A stretch of 22,650 bases of DNA from Waddliaceae bacterium (GTDB lineage Bacteria > Chlamydiota > Chlamydiia > Chlamydiales > GCA-2709385), in assembly GCA_002709385.1 (NCBI GenBank), contig PAQS01000002.1, positions 1-22,650 on the forward strand. The letters run 5' to 3'. Made by a program: the position numbers and the translations under genes. Each line of letters starts with the position of its first letter. Within the stretch, counting starts at the first letter, position 1. Under the pieces are notes generated by a model. That model made no database searches and was not told the DNA's origin. It saw only the letters and a program-made list of their open reading frames with translations. This document shows positions 19,021-22,650 of the stretch, piece by piece.

Positions 19021-22000
19021 ATGTCTACTGCGCAAAAGTACCGAATTGTTACCGCTTCTTCTCTTTTTGATGGTCATGATGCTTCTATTAATGTGTTTCG
19101 TAGGCTACTGCAGCGTGCTGGTGCAGAGCTTATTCATCTGGGCCACGATCGCAGTGTTCGACAAATTGTGAAGACAGCTCTTGAAGAAGATGCTGATGCT
19201 GTATGTGTAAGTTCTTATCAAGGCGGGCACATGGAGTACTTCCGCTATATGTATGATCTTTTACAAGAAAGTGATGCTGGTGGAATCGAGATCTTTGGAG
19301 GAGGCGGAGGAACAATTCTTCACGATGAAATTGATGAACTCCATCAACATGGAATCACTCGCCTCTATCACGCGGATGACGGGCATTCGGTTGGTTTGGA
19401 TGGAATCATTAACGATCTCATATCACGCATTAGTAAAAGCTCGCCTTCTTCTGATGAATACGAAAAAATGCTTCTTCATTTAAGTGAAGGAAAAAACTTG
19501 AGTTGGAGAGCTTTGTCGCAATTACTGACACTGATGGAGAATAGCTCTTTATCTCCACAAACTCATACAAAAATTCAAGATTTTTTACAGAGTGCAAGAA
19601 AGAAACAACCCTTAATTTTGGGGGTTACAGGACCTGGTGGTGCAGGAAAAAGCTCTCTCCTTGATGAATTAATTCAACGCTTTTTATATGCAAGCCCAAA
19701 TGGAAAACTAGGGATTTTAGCTTTTGACCCAACTAAGCGTACGACAGGCGGTGCTCTTTTAGGTGATCGTATACGTATGAATTCTGTTTACAATGAACGA
19801 GTATTTATGCGCTCTATGGCTACAAGAGGTTCTAGTGAGGTTGGGGAAACTGTAGCAAAAAACTTGGCTCTCATGCGTCATAGTGATTTCGATCTGATTA
19901 TTCTTGAAACAAGTGGAATTGGCCAAGGAGATGCAGCTGTCCGTGAGCTCTGCGACTTATCGTTATATGTCATGACTAGTGAGTACGGAGCTTCGACTCA
20001 GCTAGAAAAAATTGATATGATTGATTTAGCGGATTTTATTGTCGTCAATAAATTCGATAAACTAGGAGCTTTAGATGCTCTTGAAGATGTCATTCATGCT
20101 TACGCATTTTCTCGTCAAATCAAGCTCAACGATAAAAATCGAAAAAAGCTTCCTATTTTTGGCACAACAGCTTCAAACTTTAATGACCCTGGAGTCTCTC
20201 AACTTTTCACTCATCTCATGAAGACAATACAAGAAAAACAAGCTCTTTCTTGTACAATTAATCTTGAGAAATTGGAAGCATTAAAAGATCCCCATAATTT
20301 TAGTATTGTTCCACCACAACGCAGTCAATACCTCAGCGAAATCACTAAATCTGTTCGATGCTATAGTGAAGAATCTAAAGTAAAAGCTAAAACGGCAACA
20401 GAACTCTATCAAGTCCAAAGTCTCAGCAAAGCTTACTCTAAAGAATTTTCTGAAGAACAAAGTGCTTTTTTTGAGGAAAAGGCTCGCGCGCTCCATCAAG
20501 ATCTTGGAGTAAAGAACAGAGAACTTATTGAGCGCTATACAGAATTAGAACAGTCTTATCGCCAAGAAATGTTCACCTATGAAATCCGAGGAAAAGAGAT
20601 TTCTCGTCCTTTATTTCAAAATTCTTTATCTGATAGCAAAATTCCTCGCATAGCTCTCCCTCGCTATCATGACTGGGGGGATATTCTCCGTTTTATGAGA
20701 CAGGAAGGGTTTCCTGGATACTTCCCTTACACAGCGGGTGGCTTTCCTTTACGTAATGATGATGAAGAACCTAAGCGCCAGTTTGCTGGCGAAGGAAGCC
20801 CAGCTCGTACGAATAAGCGCTTTCACTATTTATCTGAGCACGACCCAGCTAAACGCCTCAGTACAGCATTTGATTCTGTAACTCTTTATGGTGAAGACCC
20901 TTCGAAAGAACCTGATGTATACGGAAAAGTGGGAAACAGTGGTGTCAGTATTGCCACACTTGATCATATGAAAACCCTTTTCAAAGGGTTCGACCTTGCA
21001 GATCGCAGTACCAGTGTTTCTCTTACAATTAACGGCCCTGCTCCCACGATCTTGGCTATGTTTTTGAATGCTGCTATCGATTTCGAGATAGAAAAGCAAA
21101 CAGGTAAACCAAGAGAAAAAATCGATAGTCAAGATTATAATCGTATTCGTGATCAAGTCTTACAAGTGATTCGAGGCACTGTTCAAGCAGACATTTTGAA
21201 AGAAGAACAGGCACAAAATACCTGTATTTTTTCTTCAAAATTTGCTGTAAAAATGATGGGAGACGTACAGGAATATTTCATCAAAAAATCTGTGCGAAAT
21301 TTCTATTCTGTAAGTATTAGTGGGTATCATATCGCTGAAGCAGGCGCAAACCCTATCACACAACTAGCGCTTACCTTATCAAATGCCTTTACTTATGTAG
21401 AATACTATTTAAGCCGAGGTATGGATATTGATGAATTTGCACCTAATTTATCGTTTTTCTTTAGTATGGGACTTGATCCTGAATATGCTGTAATTGGCCG
21501 TGTTGCTCGTCGCATTTGGTCCATTGCAATCCGCGACCACTACAAAGGCAATGCACGTAGCCAAAAACTAAAATATCATATTCAAACTTCTGGACGCAGC
21601 CTCCATGCACAAGAAATTGCCTTTAATGATATTCGTACTACATTACAAGCTCTTATGAGTATTTACGACAACTGCAACTCTTTACATACAAACGCTTACG
21701 ACGAAGCCATTACAACTCCAACAGAAGAAAGTGTTCGCCGTGCTATGGCGATTCAGCTTATTATTAATCGTGAATACGGTCTAAGTAAGTGCCAGAATAG
21801 CAATCAGGGTTCGTTTATTATTGAAGAGCTTACAGATTTAGTTGAAGAAGCTGTACTAGACCTATTTGATGCGATTTCCCGAAGAGGCGGTGTTTTAGGG
21901 GCGATGGAAAAACAGTTCCAGCGTCATCGCATTCAAACAGAATCCATGAAATACGAACAAATGAAAGCATCGGGCGATCTCCCTCTCATTGGTGTGAATA

Positions 22001-22272
22001 CTTTTATTGGACATGAAAACACCAATGAACATAAAGAAATGGAAGTCATTCGTGCTACCACGGAAGAAAAAGAAGAGCAAATTCGCTCCACACAAGAGTT
22101 CATTCAAAATGCTGGAGATAAGAACAAAGAGGCTTTAGAAAAACTCAGACAAGTTGCGTTATCTGGCGAGAACATTTTTGAAGAGCTGATGGAAACCGTT
22201 AAATATGCTTCTTTGGGGCAGATTTCTCACTTACTTTACCAGTGTGGGGGCGAGTATCGTCGCTCTATGTAA
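19021..22272 (+). CDS. icmF: Fused isobutyryl-CoA mutase IcmF (cobalamin-binding, GTPase chaperone and mutase domains)
   Basis: The 1083-residue protein has the full IcmF layout. Residues 1-140 are the adenosylcobalamin-binding domain, with axial His19 in DGHDAS and the SSYQGGH and GGGG loops. Residues 195-420 are a MeaB-like G domain with Walker A GPGGAGKS (K210), ETSGIGQ (296-302) and NKFD (343-346), which loads and protects the cofactor. From about 540 to the end is the mutase (TIM-barrel) domain, with PYTAGGFP, QFAGEG, ADILKEEQAQNTC and an AEAGANP stretch. Phe575 in GGFP fits the Phe, rather than Tyr, that isobutyryl-CoA mutases use in the substrate pocket. It interconverts isobutyryl-CoA and n-butyryl-CoA in the cytoplasm, linking valine or branched-chain fatty acid metabolism to butyryl-CoA; related variants use pivalyl- or isovaleryl-CoA. 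Length equals the family norm. AAAGGAG six bases upstream supports the start. No B12 gene is adjacent. Confidence 0.95.
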   Translation: MSTAQKYRIVTASSLFDGHDASINVFRRLLQRAGAELIHLGHDRSVRQIVKTALEEDADAVCVSSYQGGHMEYFRYMYDLLQESDAGGIEIFGGGGGTILHDEIDELHQHGITRLYHADDGHSVGLDGIINDLISRISKSSPSSDEYEKMLLHLSEGKNLSWRALSQLLTLMENSSLSPQTHTKIQDFLQSARKKQPLILGVTGPGGAGKSSLLDELIQRFLYASPNGKLGILAFDPTKRTTGGALLGDRIRMNSVYNERVFMRSMATRGSSEVGETVAKNLALMRHSDFDLIILETSGIGQGDAAVRELCDLSLYVMTSEYGASTQLEKIDMIDLADFIVVNKFDKLGALDALEDVIHAYAFSRQIKLNDKNRKKLPIFGTTASNFNDPGVSQLFTHLMKTIQEKQALSCTINLEKLEALKDPHNFSIVPPQRSQYLSEITKSVRCYSEESKVKAKTATELYQVQSLSKAYSKEFSEEQSAFFEEKARALHQDLGVKNRELIERYTELEQSYRQEMFTYEIRGKEISRPLFQNSLSDSKIPRIALPRYHDWGDILRFMRQEGFPGYFPYTAGGFPLRNDDEEPKRQFAGEGSPARTNKRFHYLSEHDPAKRLSTAFDSVTLYGEDPSKEPDVYGKVGNSGVSIATLDHMKTLFKGFDLADRSTSVSLTINGPAPTILAMFLNAAIDFEIEKQTGKPREKIDSQDYNRIRDQVLQVIRGTVQADILKEEQAQNTCIFSSKFAVKMMGDVQEYFIKKSVRNFYSVSISGYHIAEAGANPITQLALTLSNAFTYVEYYLSRGMDIDEFAPNLSFFFSMGLDPEYAVIGRVARRIWSIAIRDHYKGNARSQKLKYHIQTSGRSLHAQEIAFNDIRTTLQALMSIYDNCNSLHTNAYDEAITTPTEESVRRAMAIQLIINREYGLSKCQNSNQGSFIIEELTDLVEEAVLDLFDAISRRGGVLGAMEKQFQRHRIQTESMKYEQMKASGDLPLIGVNTFIGHENTNEHKEMEVIRATTEEKEEQIRSTQEFIQNAGDKNKEALEKLRQVALSGENIFEELMETVKYASLGQISHLLYQCGGEYRRSM

Positions 22273-22323
22273 AAATTAAGTAAGTCTAGTGCTGTTTTGT
22301 AAAAAACTAGAGATCTTTTTCTA

Positions 22324-22352
22324 ATTCCCAATGACTACACTCATTGGGGAAT
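22324..22352 (+). terminator. Imperfect hairpin downstream of icmF, possible terminator
   Basis: ATTCCCAATGA (22324-22334) pairs with TCATTGGGGAAT (22341-22352) across a six-base loop, with a single bulged G. It lies 52 bases after the icmF stop and is the only strong stem before the repeat-rich tail. No T run follows it on the plus strand (the run of T precedes it), so it may be a processing or pause hairpin rather than a classic intrinsic terminator. Confidence 0.4.
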
Positions 22353-22386
22353 CATAGTATATAGTCGTCACCATTGTAATTTTATA

Positions 22387-22552
22387 ATTCTTCGTCGCGC
22401 CGTAGTTTCTTTGCTTCGCCGCGTTTAAAAAATTCAAGTTCAGTATTTTTCTGAAAAACCTAAGCATGAGAAGCTTTTTTACTTCTAAAAATGATAAAGC
22501 TACAGCATATCATTTAAACGCGGCGAAACAAAGAAGCTAAGACGCAAAGAAT
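22387..22552. repeat. MITE-like inverted-repeat element
   Basis: A 23-bp arm at 22407-22429 matches the reverse complement of 22513-22535 with one mismatch (core TTCGCCGCGTTTAAA), separated by an 83-base A/T-rich interior without coding potential. Weaker pairing continues outward: ATTCTT at 22387-22392 pairs with AAGAAT at 22547-22552, with partly matching GCG/CGC-containing sequence between. A shorter nested repeat (AATGATA/TATCATT, 22490-22496 and 22508-22514) lies inside. The GC-rich arms contrast with the AT-rich surroundings. The outer right arm, read in reverse (TTTGCGTCTTAGC), resembles dispersed palindromic repeats I know from other bacterial genomes. A non-autonomous mobile element or dispersed genome repeat is the likely identity; only one copy is in this window. 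Confidence 0.55.
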
Positions 22553-22560
22553 GTCTTCAT

Positions 22561-22650
22561 AGGTACAATTCACTAACATAGGTAACAGATTGATTCACTA
22601 ACATAGGTAACACTTTTGCGATAAATTTATAATAGGCCATGGCAACTAAA
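22561..22650 (+). mobile_element. Putative left end of an insertion sequence (partial, runs off right edge)
   Basis: Two exact copies of the 20-mer ATTCACTAACATAGGTAACA lie in direct orientation at 22568-22587 and 22593-22612, five bases apart. About 26 bases later an ATG opens a possible gene at 22639. Closely spaced terminal repeats just ahead of a transposase gene are typical of transposase binding sites at the ends of IS21-, IS481- or related DDE elements. I see neither the rest of the transposase nor the other end, so the family is undetermined. A regulator operator with two half-sites is the alternative. Confidence 0.4.
22639..22650 (+). CDS. Possible start of a gene cut by the right edge (first four codons, MATK)
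   Basis: An ATG at 22639 is followed by three sense codons before the window ends. It lies just inside the pair of 20-bp direct repeats, where a transposase gene would be expected. There is no clear Shine-Dalgarno sequence before it, and four codons cannot identify a product; the call rests only on position. Confidence 0.2.

Noticed and set aside
20830-21156. 108-codon minus-strand open frame inside icmF
   Set aside because: It is antisense to the conserved mutase domain and its composition fits a shadow frame.
22384-22552. tRNA or structured small RNA in the tail
   Set aside because: There is no T-loop or anticodon-stem pattern; the pairing is a simple long inverted repeat.
22568-22612. 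Short direct repeats as a CRISPR array
   Set aside because: There are only two repeats with a 5-base gap, no 25-40 base spacers and no cas genes.

Overview
The window is AT-rich bacterial DNA with three genes on the minus strand on the left, one long gene on the plus strand on the right, and a short repeat-rich tail. Large spaced genes, low GC, a giant protein resembling a eukaryotic family, and tail repeats that look like mobile elements suggest a host-associated (amoeba- or protist-associated) intracellular bacterium. A Chlamydia-related lineage such as Parachlamydiales or Simkania/Rhabdochlamydia-like is my best guess. No rRNA or other taxonomic marker is present, and Legionellales or Dependentiae cannot be excluded.

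Layout. Positions 1-5543 (minus) hold the first 1847 codons of a giant gene that runs off the left edge. Positions 5719-15324 (minus) hold a complete 3201-codon paralogue in direct tandem, and the short upstream region of the gene is duplicated with it. Positions 15589-18543 (minus) encode a Lon-type ATP-dependent serine protease with a long, unusual N-terminus, followed by a clear hairpin terminator. A 477-base divergent intergenic region separates it from 19021-22272 (plus), which encodes a fused acyl-CoA mutase of the IcmF type (cobalamin-binding domain, G-protein chaperone, mutase). From 22273 to the right edge there is a hairpin, a 23-bp inverted repeat element (MITE-like), and a pair of exact 20-bp direct repeats that look like the left end of an insertion sequence whose gene may start at 22639.

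The most interesting content is the pair of giant proteins. Their shared plan is a disordered N-terminus, one hydrophobic segment, and a module with conserved His268, Asn288, Gln377 and Cys382 in the order used by clan CE cysteine proteases (ULP/YopJ-like). A very long helical middle follows. In the complete copy the C-terminal part is helicase-like, with a Walker A (GSGKS, K2133), a DEIH box (2265-2268), a GTD motif and a late WRLR motif, and then an acidic Glu-rich tract. The helicase-like part and the Glu-rich tract resemble, from memory, the giant DUF3638/DUF3645 proteins of fungi and protists. A membrane-anchored or secreted protease-helicase giant, tandemly duplicated and apparently under gene conversion, has no function I can name; effector or defence roles are inference only.

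Lon and IcmF are housekeeping or metabolic genes with no evident functional link to the giant pair. IcmF interconverts isobutyryl-CoA and n-butyryl-CoA and needs adenosylcobalamin, so the cell must import or make B12.
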